Notes under the pieces: model-generated | Told to the model about the DNA's origin: nothing | Databases searched by the model: none | What the model saw: only the letters and a program-made list of their open reading frames with translations | Part shown: positions 23,334 to 31,883 of the stretch, piece by piece | Position numbering within the stretch: position 1 is the first letter of the stretch | Layout of the letters: the number at the start of each line of letters is the position of its first letter | Translations under genes and position numbers: made by a program | Assembly: GCA_001784555.1 (NCBI GenBank) | Contig: MFRM01000026.1 | Coordinates: 66,929 to 109,895, forward strand | Length of the DNA: 42,967 bases | Source of the DNA: Candidatus Melainabacteria bacterium RIFCSPHIGHO2_02_FULL_34_12 | Lineage (GTDB): Bacteria > Cyanobacteriota > Vampirovibrionia > 2-02-FULL-35-15 | Reading direction: 5' to 3'

Positions 23334-24974
23334 ATGTCTTACAGTAATGAATTAACAAACAAGACTCTCGGACAGCTATTAGATAGCATTGCATTGAAGC
23401 ATCCTGACAAAGATGCAATAGTATTTTGTGATCTTAATTATAAAATTAATTATAGAGAATTTAAAAAAACTACCGATGAAATTGCAAAAGGACTACTAGC
23501 GCTTAATATTAAAAAAGGCGAGCATATTGGAATATTTGCAGTTAATTGTCCTGAGTGGGTAATATTACAATTTGCGGCTGCAAAAATTGGAACAGTTCTT
23601 GTAAACATAAATCCTGCTCTTAAAAGTCATGAGCTTGAATACATTCTCAAGCAGGGAGATATCACTACTTTATTTTTAACTGAGTTTTTTAAAGGACAGA
23701 ATATGATCGATGTGCTAGAAGATATCGGTAAAAATGAAGATGTAAGGGCACACCATGGTGTGCCCCAACTGCACAGGATAATAACAATCTGCACAGGTAA
23801 TCATCCCGAATACATGAAATGGAATGACTTATATAAACTTGCAAAAAGTGTTCCTGAAGAAGTACTAGTAGAACGTCAAAGTAAATTAAATTCTAAAGAT
23901 GTAATTAATATCCAATATACTTCCGGAACCACTGGCTTTCCAAAAGGCGCAGAACTTACTCATTTTGGAATATTAAATAATGCATATTTTTGCGGGGTAA
24001 ATATGAACCTTACAGATAAAGATTCTATCTGCATCCCTGTACCGCTTTATCACTGCTTCGGTTGTGTGCTTGGAACATTGGTTTCAGTTAATTTTGGAAT
24101 TAAAATGGTTTTTCCTTCTGAAGTTTTTGAACCTAAAAAAACACTTGAAGCCGTTCAGAAAGAAAAATGCACTGCATTATATGGAGTACCGACCATGTTC
24201 ATTGCAGAGCTTGCACTTGATGACTTTAATAAATATGATTTAAGCTCTCTTAGAACAGGTGTAATAGCAGGAGCCCCATGCCCAATGGAGCTCATGAAAC
24301 AATTAATCGATAAAATGCACTTAACTGAAATTACTGTTGGATATGGATTTACTGAAGCTTCACCATTAATTACACAGACCAGATACAACGATCCGCTTGA
24401 GATAAAAGTAGGAACAGTAGGAAAACCGCATCAAAACGTAAAAGTAAAAATTATAAGTCCGGAAACCAAAGCTGAATTACCGCACAATACGCCTGGAGAA
24501 CTTTGTGCATTTGGTTATAATGCAATGATTGGTTATTATAATATGCCTGAGAAAACCAAAGAAACAATTGACTCTAGTGGCTGGATGCACACAGGTGATC
24601 TCGCTACTATGGATGAAAAGGATATATGTAAAATTGTTGGAAGGATAAAAGACATGGTCATTCGTGGTGGCGAAAATATTTATCCTGCTGAAATTGAAGA
24701 GTTCTTTATGACAAATTCAAAAGTTGAAATGGTTCAGGTTATAGGTATTCCTGATAAAAAATACGGGGAACAGCTGGCAGTAGTTATAAAATTAAAATCC
24801 GGTGAAAAATGGACTGAAGAAGAAGTAAAAGAATGGTGCAAAGGAAAAATCGCAAACTTTAAAATCCCATACTATGTAAAATTTGTCAGTGAATTCCCAA
24901 TGACTGCTAACGGAAAGATTCAGAAGTATAAACTGAGAGAGATTTTACAGCAGGAGTTAAAAATTACGGTTTAG
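23334..24974 (+). CDS. AMP-dependent acyl-CoA synthetase (FadD-like)
   Basis: Activates a carboxylic acid to its CoA ester through an acyl-adenylate. The 546-residue protein has YTSGTTGFPKG, VPLYHCFG, GYGFTEASP, WMHTGDLATMDEKD, GRIKDMVIRGGENIYPAEIE and the C-terminal PMTANGKIQKYKLRE with the catalytic Lys. The sequence type is that of medium/long-chain acyl-CoA synthetases, and branched acids from amino-acid breakdown are possible given the leucine genes nearby. Residues 137-145 (VRAHHGVPQ) come from a 28-bp palindrome. Its last 4 nt overlap the convergent phosphoribosyltransferase gene. Confidence 0.92.
   Translation: MSYSNELTNKTLGQLLDSIALKHPDKDAIVFCDLNYKINYREFKKTTDEIAKGLLALNIKKGEHIGIFAVNCPEWVILQFAAAKIGTVLVNINPALKSHELEYILKQGDITTLFLTEFFKGQNMIDVLEDIGKNEDVRAHHGVPQLHRIITICTGNHPEYMKWNDLYKLAKSVPEEVLVERQSKLNSKDVINIQYTSGTTGFPKGAELTHFGILNNAYFCGVNMNLTDKDSICIPVPLYHCFGCVLGTLVSVNFGIKMVFPSEVFEPKKTLEAVQKEKCTALYGVPTMFIAELALDDFNKYDLSSLRTGVIAGAPCPMELMKQLIDKMHLTEITVGYGFTEASPLITQTRYNDPLEIKVGTVGKPHQNVKVKIISPETKAELPHNTPGELCAFGYNAMIGYYNMPEKTKETIDSSGWMHTGDLATMDEKDICKIVGRIKDMVIRGGENIYPAEIEEFFMTNSKVEMVQVIGIPDKKYGEQLAVVIKLKSGEKWTEEEVKEWCKGKIANFKIPYYVKFVSEFPMTANGKIQKYKLREILQQELKITV
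23742..23769 (+). repeat. 28-bp palindrome inside the acyl-CoA synthetase gene
   Basis: GTAAGGGCACACCATGGTGT continues as GCCCCAAC. The core from GGGC to GCCC is a perfect 20-bp palindrome centred on CCATGG. It is in frame and read as V-R-A-H-H-G-V-P-Q, almost the same peptide as in rsmG. Confidence 0.85.
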
Positions 24975-25627
24975 CCAGACAACAACTCTTTTATTTCCTC
25001 ATCACCTACAGGTGTAAAATCCTCATAATGTATTCCCACTGCTGTAAAATCTCTGGGTATTTTTAAAGTTTCAATTCTATCTACCTGTTTTTTTATTTCT
25101 TCATATGCTTCATGGCTTATTACAGGTATGGCAAGCGTAATTGTAGAAGGGTTTTGTTTTTTTATGGATTTAATTGCTGCAAGTGCTGTCATTCCAGTGG
25201 CTGTTCCGTCATCTACCAGGATAATGTTTTGTCCATCATATGCATAGGTTTCTCTGTTCATACGATAATTTTTTTCTCTTTCCTTGCAATCATTTACCAG
25301 ATAACCAATCTGCTCCTGAATATATTCCCATTTTCTGTCTCCAAGTTCGTGATTTAAATATGTTGCTAAAACATAATCACCACGTGAAGTTACAGCACCT
25401 ATTGCAAGCTCAGGATTTCCAGGTGCTCCAATTTTTTTTGAAACCATAATGTCCAGTTCTCCATGTAAAATATCTGCAATGGGCTTGGCTACTGAGACTC
25501 CTCCTCTGGGAAGAGCAATAATTACAGAATTTGTTAAATTATAAGAAAGTAATTTCTCAGCAAGTTGTTTTCCTGCATCACGCCGATCCTTAAAAATTAA
25601 ATTTGTATTTAAATACTCTGTGCTCAT
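24971..25627 (-). CDS. Phosphoribosyltransferase family protein
   Basis: PRTase fold with the PRPP-binding motif IILVDDGTATGMTALAA, an N-terminal ALPRGGVSVAKPIA loop and KKIGAPGNPELAIGAV. The 218-residue type is common as an unassigned PRTase, sometimes found beside dienelactone hydrolase-like genes or as a domain of larger proteins. The substrate base is unknown. It follows the EEP protein gene by 11 nt on the minus strand and overlaps the end of the convergent acyl-CoA synthetase gene by 4 nt. Confidence 0.85.
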   Translation of the reverse strand: MSTEYLNTNLIFKDRRDAGKQLAEKLLSYNLTNSVIIALPRGGVSVAKPIADILHGELDIMVSKKIGAPGNPELAIGAVTSRGDYVLATYLNHELGDRKWEYIQEQIGYLVNDCKEREKNYRMNRETYAYDGQNIILVDDGTATGMTALAAIKSIKKQNPSTITLAIPVISHEAYEEIKKQVDRIETLKIPRDFTAVGIHYEDFTPVGDEEIKELLSG

Positions 25628-25638
25628 TATTTCTAGAT

Positions 25639-27132
25639 CTATAATTTTAAATCTACAATTATAGGTTCATGATCTGATATTCTTCCGGGGTATGAATTAT
25701 TAATCACCTGCAATGTCTGACCGTTAAAAGGTGTAAATCTGCCTCGTTTTGGTTTTACAAAAAACCAGTCGAGTTTAAAATATCCAATCCCCCTAGGTTC
25801 TTCAAGTTTAAATGTGCTTTCAAAACCTTTTATTTGTCTTTCATTTGAATTTGCAAAAAGTCCCCTTTTACCGTTAGAACTTTTATTACCTCTTATATCA
25901 AAGGTTTCACCGTCAGCAAATTGAAAGCCTTTTATATAATTAAAAAACTTTCTTTCCTGATTAGGAAATAACACAGGAATGCTAGGAGTTGCTGGATCTT
26001 TATACTGAAACGTTTTACTTACAGTAAGTGCTGCCAGATTTCCCAGCCCTGGAATTGGTATTCCAAGCGGAACCAAAGCAAGCAATGCCTGCCTGGCAAT
26101 AAAATGAGGATCCTTTATTCGTTTTGAGAACTCTTTTTTAAATGAAGTAGGTGCACTATCAGTAGTCGTAGTATTAAAATCACCGCCTATTACTACTGGA
26201 TTTCTTATGTGCCTTATATTTCCAAGTAAATATTCCATCTGGTTAAGTCTACATGGTGGGAAACATCTATCTTCAAGATGGGCAGAAACTACAGTAACAA
26301 TTTCTTTATTAGGAAGCTCAATATCTGCGACAAGAGCACATCGCGATCCATGTCGTACCTCACTTATAATACTCTGCTCAAAAATTGCTCTGGCACCATA
26401 TCTCCTTGCAGTTTCAAGAGGAGATTTTTTATTTATTTCACCCAAATACCAGTCGTAACATTTGGGAAGTCTTATAATTCTTGCATTTTTTATAGGGAAT
26501 CTTGAAATTATTGCATTTCCATGTAAGCCTAGATATTTATTCTTATCAATTGAATTTTTTAAGTAAATTACTGGTCCAAGTTCTACAAACTCTGTAGCAA
26601 AAGCAAAGTTATATCCTAACGAATCAGCAATCTCAGTAACAATATTTCTATATTTTGTCCAGGGCAATCCAATATCAACTTCATTTAAAAGAATAATGTC
26701 ACTTTTTGAAAAATCAGATGCTTCTTTTTTTAAACTATTCTGTCTATCATTATTTTTATATGAAAAATAATATTTAGATGGACTTGAAAGAACATTTTTT
26801 ACAGGATCTACATTTATTCCTCTTGCAATATTCCACTGAGCTAGTCTAAGATATGGTTTTCCAAATCTACTGTTTAGGAGAAAGCCATATCTGTTAAAAA
26901 TATATACCTTGGTTAGTTGCTTCTGAAGTTTTGTATAAATAGGACCATACGGTCTTGATGTGATACTTAATTTAGTCAAATCATCAAAAGTAAGAAAACT
27001 TTCTATCCTTGGTTTAATAAATATTTCCTTAAGAGGAATCTTTTGCTTCAATATAACCGGAACTATAAATATAATAATTAATGCAAGAAATATAAAAATA
27101 AGATATTTTTGTGTACTGGTTATCTTATTCAT
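25639..27132 (-). CDS. Membrane-anchored endonuclease/exonuclease/phosphatase family protein
   Basis: An N-terminal membrane helix (residues about 10-28) places the catalytic part outside the cytoplasm. EEP-fold marks are LRLAQWNIARGINVD, IILLNEVDIGLPW with the metal-binding Glu, VVSAHLEDR, VVIGGDFNTTTTDS and the final SDHEPIIVDL. The fold covers nucleases, phosphodiesterases and lipid phosphatases. The extracytoplasmic location and the long middle region argue for phosphodiesterase or lipid phosphatase activity, but this is inference. The start has AGGA about 8 nt upstream. Length is 497 residues. Confidence 0.82.
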   Translation of the reverse strand: MNKITSTQKYLIFIFLALIIIFIVPVILKQKIPLKEIFIKPRIESFLTFDDLTKLSITSRPYGPIYTKLQKQLTKVYIFNRYGFLLNSRFGKPYLRLAQWNIARGINVDPVKNVLSSPSKYYFSYKNNDRQNSLKKEASDFSKSDIILLNEVDIGLPWTKYRNIVTEIADSLGYNFAFATEFVELGPVIYLKNSIDKNKYLGLHGNAIISRFPIKNARIIRLPKCYDWYLGEINKKSPLETARRYGARAIFEQSIISEVRHGSRCALVADIELPNKEIVTVVSAHLEDRCFPPCRLNQMEYLLGNIRHIRNPVVIGGDFNTTTTDSAPTSFKKEFSKRIKDPHFIARQALLALVPLGIPIPGLGNLAALTVSKTFQYKDPATPSIPVLFPNQERKFFNYIKGFQFADGETFDIRGNKSSNGKRGLFANSNERQIKGFESTFKLEEPRGIGYFKLDWFFVKPKRGRFTPFNGQTLQVINNSYPGRISDHEPIIVDLKL

Positions 27133-27186
27133 GTTCTATGTCCTAATATTATGTATGATTTAATCAAATAGATCATTTTATTAAAT

Positions 27187-27192
27187 TATACT
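27187..27192 (+). promoter_or_regulatory. -10 box of yceI, leaderless type
   Basis: TATACT ends 6 nt before the ATG at 27199, which would place the transcription start at or next to the start codon. No Shine-Dalgarno is present. Confidence 0.45.
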
Positions 27193-27198
27193 CTTTTT

Positions 27199-27750
27199 AT
27201 GAAACAATCCATTTTAATTTTTTGCATTATCATACTTACTTTTTTTTCTTTTCCTGCTAAAGCTGACATCATAGAGCTTGAAAAAAAAGAGAGTAAAGTT
27301 ATATATACCCTTACCTCATATGGAATTCCTTTTAAAATTAAAGCTCTTCCAACAACAGGAGAGTTAAATATTGAAGATGAAAACAATTTAATTAAGTTAA
27401 AAGAAATTAATATGAAAGCACATTTTACTTCAAAGCTTGCATTGTTTAGGAAATTAGTTGAGTTTGATAAGTATCCTTATTTTTCATTCTCATCAGAGTT
27501 TGACTATCCTGTAGATTTAAATTCACTGCAATGTATTGAAATTGAAGGTACTCTTACTTTTCATGGTGTCTCAAAAAAAATAAAAGTAACTTTAAGTCCT
27601 GCATTGAAAGATAAGCTTCTTATTCTTAAAAGCTCATTTAATATAAAAATGTCAGAATTTGGGCTAAAACCCCCAAGAATATTATTTTTAAAAGTAGATG
27701 ATTTAATAAAAACTAAAATTGAACTTGCTGTAAAGCATAGCCAGACTTAG
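27199..27750 (+). CDS. YceI family secreted protein
   Basis: The signal peptide covers residues 1-22 (KQSILIFCIIILTFFSFPAKA, cleavage after AKA). The mature part has the YceI lipocalin-like pattern: SKVIYTLTSYGIPFKIKAL, MKAHFTSKLALFRKLVEFDKYPYFSF and IEGTLTFHGVSKKIKVTL. YceI proteins bind isoprenoid-type lipids in the periplasm. The usual conserved ends are partly divergent here. It is divergent from the EEP gene and ends 12 nt from the birA stop. Confidence 0.8.
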   Translation: MKQSILIFCIIILTFFSFPAKADIIELEKKESKVIYTLTSYGIPFKIKALPTTGELNIEDENNLIKLKEINMKAHFTSKLALFRKLVEFDKYPYFSFSSEFDYPVDLNSLQCIEIEGTLTFHGVSKKIKVTLSPALKDKLLILKSSFNIKMSEFGLKPPRILFLKVDDLIKTKIELAVKHSQT

Positions 27751-27774
27751 TTTTTCACTTTTTCACTTTTTCAC
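27751..27774. repeat. Three tandem 8-bp units at the birA 3' end
   Basis: TTTTTCAC is repeated three times in a row. On the minus strand it encodes the last residues and stop of birA (GTG AAA AAG TGA), with further stop codons in the next unit. Confidence 0.7.
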
Positions 27775-28380
27775 TACAAAGCTATTCCATTGATTTTGTA
27801 TTTTTAAATGTTCGTTGTTAAAAATAAATGAATACCAGTAATTTACTTTATTTACAATGGTTTTAATTAATTTTTCTTCTGAAAAAGATTTATATAATTC
27901 AGGACTTAAAACTTCTTCAATAGAGACAGGTTCAATTTCCTGCCTGTCTAGAACTCTTTCTGTTTTTTTTGTGTTAATTCCAATACCAGTAATCAAATAA
28001 ACTATTTCATTTTTTTTAAGCTTACTTTCTACAAGTATTCCTCCAAGTTTTTTACCTTCAAAATATATGTCATTTATAGGCTTGATAGCAGCTGAAATAT
28101 TACATACTTCTTTTAAAGATTCAATACATGCTACGCCACTAGCTAAAGTATAAAGTGTAGTAAGCTCCATGCTGCCATTACTATGAATAATTGAAAGAAA
28201 TATTCCTGAGCTCTTTGGAGAATCCCATTTGCGACCTCTAGTCCCGCGACCTTTGCTTTGATAGTCAGCAATCACATAAGATGTTTCAGTTATTTTGCCT
28301 GAGAGAATGAGCCTTTTTGCCTCATCCATAGTGGAATCAACTTCTTCATATCGGTATTCTTTTGGAAGAACATCTTTCAT
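27763..28380 (-). CDS. birA: Biotin-[acetyl-CoA-carboxylase] ligase, catalytic form without DNA-binding domain
   Basis: Attaches biotin to the carrier domain of biotin carboxylases. The 205 residues contain the biotinyl-AMP loop KGRGTRGRKWDSPKSSG, the Lys motif KKLGGILVESKL and a short C-terminal end. The helix-turn-helix of bifunctional BirA is absent, so it is a group I ligase. It is the last gene behind the methylcrotonyl-CoA carboxylase beta, hydratase and HMG-CoA lyase genes, and fits there because MCC needs biotin on its alpha subunit, which is not in this window. Confidence 0.92.
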   Translation of the reverse strand: MKDVLPKEYRYEEVDSTMDEAKRLILSGKITETSYVIADYQSKGRGTRGRKWDSPKSSGIFLSIIHSNGSMELTTLYTLASGVACIESLKEVCNISAAIKPINDIYFEGKKLGGILVESKLKKNEIVYLITGIGINTKKTERVLDRQEIEPVSIEEVLSPELYKSFSEEKLIKTIVNKVNYWYSFIFNNEHLKIQNQWNSFVVKK

Positions 28381-28418
28381 ATTTTTACTTATTTTTATTT
28401 TTCTACTTTTTCACTCTT

Positions 28419-29327
28419 CTACTTAGCTGAGCTTAAAATTTTCTGAAGCTGCTTGCTGGGGAGTCTTTTACCAATTATATTCTGAATAAATTTTGAAGCT
28501 TCTGCTATTTTATCAATTTTTACACCAGCTTCAATTTCCATCTCATTTAACATATAAAGAAGATCTTCAGTGGCTAAATTTCCTGATGCACCAGGTGCAT
28601 AAGGACAACCACCTAAACCACCGCTGGAAGAATCATACACAGTAATTCCTAGCTCAAGCCCGGCTTTTACATTTGCGAGGGCATTACCGTATGTATCATG
28701 AAAGTGAAGTGCGATTTTTTCTTTTGGGATTTTACTTAAAACATAATTTACCGTTTCTTTTACATCAAGAAAAACTGCAGCTCCAGTCGTATCCCCGAGC
28801 GATATCTCATCAACTCCTAGTTCTAACAGTGAGCTTGCTACACTTAGAACATTTTCTTTTCCAATTTTTCCTTCATAAGGACAAACAAAACAAGTAGAAA
28901 CATAACCTCTTACACTAATTTTATTTTTTAGAGCCTCTTGAACCACGGGTTTAAAAGTTTGAAGAGATTCATCAATAGTCATATTTATATTTTTTTTTGT
29001 AAATATTTCTGAAGCTGCAGTAAAAACAGCTATTCGTTTTATCCCTGATTTTATGGCTCGTTCAAGGCCTCTAAGATTAGGTACCAATGCTGAATATCTA
29101 ATGGCTGGATGTGGCTTTAAAGCTTTTACCACATCGTCTCCATCTGCAAGCTGCGGCACTCTTTCAGGATGAACAAAAGATGTTACCTCTATCTCTTTAA
29201 GTCCGCTTTGAGAAAGCAGTTCAATAAACTTCACCTTATCAGATGTAGAGATAATTTTTGATTCGTTTTGTAATCCGTCACGCGGACCAACCTCAACAAT
29301 TTTTACGTTTTTGGGGTATTGTTTCAT
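28419..29327 (-). CDS. mvaB: Hydroxymethylglutaryl-CoA lyase
   Basis: Cleaves HMG-CoA to acetyl-CoA and acetoacetate, the last step of leucine breakdown. Marks are VKIVEVGPRDGLQNESK at the N-terminus, the metal-binding IALHFHDTYGNALANV, and the catalytic-Cys signature GLGGCPYAPGASGNLATED. The start at 29327 (MKQYPKN) gives the usual N-terminus. The longer frame from 29348 begins inside a palindrome. It lies between the enoyl-CoA hydratase gene and birA. Confidence 0.95.
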   Translation of the reverse strand: MKQYPKNVKIVEVGPRDGLQNESKIISTSDKVKFIELLSQSGLKEIEVTSFVHPERVPQLADGDDVVKALKPHPAIRYSALVPNLRGLERAIKSGIKRIAVFTAASEIFTKKNINMTIDESLQTFKPVVQEALKNKISVRGYVSTCFVCPYEGKIGKENVLSVASSLLELGVDEISLGDTTGAAVFLDVKETVNYVLSKIPKEKIALHFHDTYGNALANVKAGLELGITVYDSSSGGLGGCPYAPGASGNLATEDLLYMLNEMEIEAGVKIDKIAEASKFIQNIIGKRLPSKQLQKILSSAK

Positions 29328-29334
29328 TCTTTCT

Positions 29335-29376
29335 TTGGGCAAACACATAGGTTTGCCCCAACAGGTCTGCCCTTAC
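29335..29376. repeat. Compound palindrome between the hydratase and HMG-CoA lyase genes
   Basis: GGGCAAAC and GTTTGCCC (29337-29358) flank a 6-nt loop, followed by CAACAGGTCTGCCCTTAC, the right half of a second unit like the copy in udg. It is an intergenic relative of the 28-bp family and spans the gap before the HMG-CoA lyase start. Confidence 0.7.
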
Positions 29377-29380
29377 ATTT

Positions 29381-30160
29381 TTATTGTGTCCAGTTGGGGG
29401 ATCGTTTTTCAAAAAACGCTTTTATACCTTCCTGTCCTTCTTTGCTTATGCGACTCTTTGCAATATATTCTTTTGATACTTCTAGTGCATCATTTATATT
29501 TTTATCAGCCACATCTCTAATTAGTTTTTTACAAGCTATTACTGCTTCAGGTCCGTTTGTAGAAATAACTTCTGCCAGCTCATTTACTTTTTTTCCCAGT
29601 TCATTCATATCTTTAAATACTTCATTTACCAAACCAATTTCTCTTGCCTTATTTGCATCAAATCTTTCACTGGTTAAAAAATAACGGCTTGCATTTGAAA
29701 AGCCAACTTTTTTTATAAGAAAAGGAGAGATTACTCCGGGAACCAGACCAATTTTCGATTCACTTAAAGCAAAAATTGCACTGCTTACAGAAAATGCAAT
29801 ATCACATACACTAATTAAACCAATTCCTCCGCCAAAAGCACTGCCCTGGACCTTAACAATGATTGGCTTTGAACAGTCATAAATAGTTTTAAACATTTGA
29901 CCTAATTTTGAAGCATCCTCCAGATTTTCTTTATAGGAAGCATTAATCATTGAACTCATATAATTTAAATCTGCACCGGCACAAAAAGATTTTCCTTCTG
30001 CTTCCAGAATTATTACTCTTATTGATCTATCGGTATCAAGTTTTGAAAATATATTTGTAAGTTCATTTATCATTTCAGGCATGAGAGCATTATGAACTTC
30101 AGGACGGCTTAAAGTTACTGTTGCAATTTTATTTTTTATTTCTAATTCTACAAATGTCAT
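29381..30160 (-). CDS. Enoyl-CoA hydratase/isomerase family, probable methylglutaconyl-CoA hydratase
   Basis: Crotonase-fold protein. Marks are VTLSRPEVHNALMPEMI, the oxyanion-hole EGKSFCAGADLNYM, and VQGSAFGGGIGLISVCDIAF followed by FALSESKIGLVPGVISPF, with the two acidic residues expected of a hydratase. Its position between the MCC beta subunit and HMG-CoA lyase genes makes 3-methylglutaconyl-CoA the likely substrate (LiuC/AtuE role). The start at 30160 gives MTFVELEIKNK, a standard N-terminus. A longer frame from 30301 would read through a GGCGA repeat and into mccB. Confidence 0.88.
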   Translation of the reverse strand: MTFVELEIKNKIATVTLSRPEVHNALMPEMINELTNIFSKLDTDRSIRVIILEAEGKSFCAGADLNYMSSMINASYKENLEDASKLGQMFKTIYDCSKPIIVKVQGSAFGGGIGLISVCDIAFSVSSAIFALSESKIGLVPGVISPFLIKKVGFSNASRYFLTSERFDANKAREIGLVNEVFKDMNELGKKVNELAEVISTNGPEAVIACKKLIRDVADKNINDALEVSKEYIAKSRISKEGQEGIKAFFEKRSPNWTQ

Positions 30161-30162
30161 TT

Positions 30163-30200
30163 TCGCCGTATCGCCCTTTCGCCCCGTCGCCGGTTCGCTC
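30163..30200 (-). repeat. GGCGA-type repeat just upstream of the hydratase start
   Basis: On the minus strand it reads GCGAACCGGCGACGGGGCGA followed by AAGGGCGATACGGCGAAAA, ending 2 nt before the ATG at 30160. It lies between the mccB stop and the hydratase start in the sense orientation, where its G-rich units could serve as a ribosome binding site. Confidence 0.65.
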
Positions 30201-30203
30201 TTT

Positions 30204-31814
30204 TTACATCCTAAAAACAGCATTTTCTTTAGGTGGAAACGGAGCATTAAGAGATGCTGAAATGCATCCGGATAAAATATTTCTTGTATCTTTTGGGTCA
30301 ATTATTCCATCATCCCACAGTCTGCCAGTAGCAAAGTAAGGACTGCTTTCCTCAGCATATTTTTCAAGGATGGGACGTTTAAATTCTTCTTCTTCAGATT
30401 TAGTCATGGGTTTTTCACCTTTTCCCGCCAGCTGATCTTTTTTAACCGTAAGTAAAACACTGGCTGCTTGTTCTCCACCCATAACTGAAATTTTTGCATT
30501 AGGCCAGCTAAAAAGCATTCGCGGTCCGTAAGCACGTCCGCACATTGCATAATTTCCTGCACCATGTGAGCCTCCGATAATTACAGTAAATTTAGGAACA
30601 CTAGCAGTGCTAACGGCCTGAACCATTTTTGCACCGTCTTTTGCTATGCCACCAGCTTCAAACTGACGACCGACCATAAATCCCACAACATTTTGTAAAA
30701 AGATAATTGGAATACTGCGCTGATTACAGAGCTGAATAAAGTGAGTGCCTTTTAAGGCACTCTCAGAAAAAAGAATTCCGTTATTCGCAATTATGCCCAC
30801 AGGATATCCTGTAATCCTTGCAAAGCCACAAATCAGCGTCTTTCCATAAAGTGCTTTAAATTCCTGGAACTCACTTCCGTCTACTATGCAGGCAATTATT
30901 TTTCTTACATCATAAGTTCTGCGAGAGTCTTTTGGAATAATTCCGTAAACTTCTTTTAAATCATAAAGAGGATCTTTTATAGGCTTAATATCAAGGCTAA
31001 CTTTATGTTTCAAATTTAAATTTAAAAATATTTTCCTGGCAATATTTAAAGCATCATTGTCATTTTCTGCATAATGATCGGTAACTCCTGAGATTTTGCA
31101 GTGAATATCTGCTCCACCTAAATCTTCAGCAGAAACTTCTTCCCCAGTTGCAGCTTTAACCAGTGGAGGTCCGCCAAGAAATATGGTTCCTTGATTTTTA
31201 ACAATGATGCTCTCATCACTCATTGCAGGTACATAAGCACCACCTGCTGTACAGGAGCCCATAACTACTGATATCTGGGGAATTCCTTTAGCTGACATTT
31301 TTGCCTGATTATAAAAAATTCTGCCGAAGTGTTCTTTATCTGGGAAAACTTCTGACTGCATGGGTAAAAATGCACCGCCAGAATCTACTAGATAAATACA
31401 TGGAATGTGATTTTCCATTGCAATTTCCTGTGCTCTAAGATGTTTTTTAACAGTTATAGGATAGTAGGTTCCACCTTTTACCGTGGCATCATTAGCTACA
31501 ATTACTGCTTCCCTGCCGTGAATCATTCCAATGCCCGTAATTATTCCAGCGCTTGGTGCATCATTATCATAAAGTCCATAGCCAGCCAATGCACTGAATT
31601 CGAGGAACTCAGTATTAGGATCAATTAATTTTTTAATTCTTTCCCTAACTAGAAGTTTTCCACGAGACTCATGTTTTTTTACAAGTTCCGGACCGCCACC
31701 TTCTTTTATTTTTTCAAGTCTAGCCTTGAATTCTTTTACCTGTTCTTCAAGTGAAGCTTTATTCTCAAGAAATGATGGAGATTTAGTATCTATTTCAATT
31801 GTAAGAGTATTCAT
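30204..31814 (-). CDS. mccB: Methylcrotonyl-CoA carboxylase beta subunit (carboxyltransferase)
   Basis: Carboxyltransferase subunit that moves CO2 from biotin to 3-methylcrotonyl-CoA. The 536 residues match the MCC-beta type: [98 protein letters not shown] and [18 protein letters not shown]. The biotin-carrying alpha subunit, normally next to it, is not found here. The start has AGGAAA about 10 nt upstream, and TATAAT lies at 31844-31849. It heads the mccB, hydratase, lyase, birA unit, divergent from the acyl-CoA dehydrogenase. Confidence 0.93.
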   Translation of the reverse strand: MNTLTIEIDTKSPSFLENKASLEEQVKEFKARLEKIKEGGGPELVKKHESRGKLLVRERIKKLIDPNTEFLEFSALAGYGLYDNDAPSAGIITGIGMIHGREAVIVANDATVKGGTYYPITVKKHLRAQEIAMENHIPCIYLVDSGGAFLPMQSEVFPDKEHFGRIFYNQAKMSAKGIPQISVVMGSCTAGGAYVPAMSDESIIVKNQGTIFLGGPPLVKAATGEEVSAEDLGGADIHCKISGVTDHYAENDNDALNIARKIFLNLNLKHKVSLDIKPIKDPLYDLKEVYGIIPKDSRRTYDVRKIIACIVDGSEFQEFKALYGKTLICGFARITGYPVGIIANNGILFSESALKGTHFIQLCNQRSIPIIFLQNVVGFMVGRQFEAGGIAKDGAKMVQAVSTASVPKFTVIIGGSHGAGNYAMCGRAYGPRMLFSWPNAKISVMGGEQAASVLLTVKKDQLAGKGEKPMTKSEEEEFKRPILEKYAEESSPYFATGRLWDDGIIDPKDTRNILSGCISASLNAPFPPKENAVFRM

Positions 31815-31843
31815 ATGTTGTATTTCCTGTGAACTAAATAGAC

Positions 31844-31849
31844 ATTATA
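31844..31849 (-). promoter_or_regulatory. -10 box of the mccB operon
   Basis: A TATAAT on the minus strand lies about 30 nt before the mccB start, leaving a normal leader with AGGA as ribosome binding site. The -35 region is weak. Confidence 0.45.
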
Positions 31850-31883
31850 ACAATTATCTAAGATAAAATAGAAAGCAGGCATA

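Noticed and set aside
30741-30760. GAGTGCCTT-TT-AAGGCACTC palindrome inside mccB, at first taken as another inserted repeat
   Set aside because: It encodes ESALKGTH, which matches the conserved MCC beta sequence at this point with no extra residues. The palindrome is incidental to coding.
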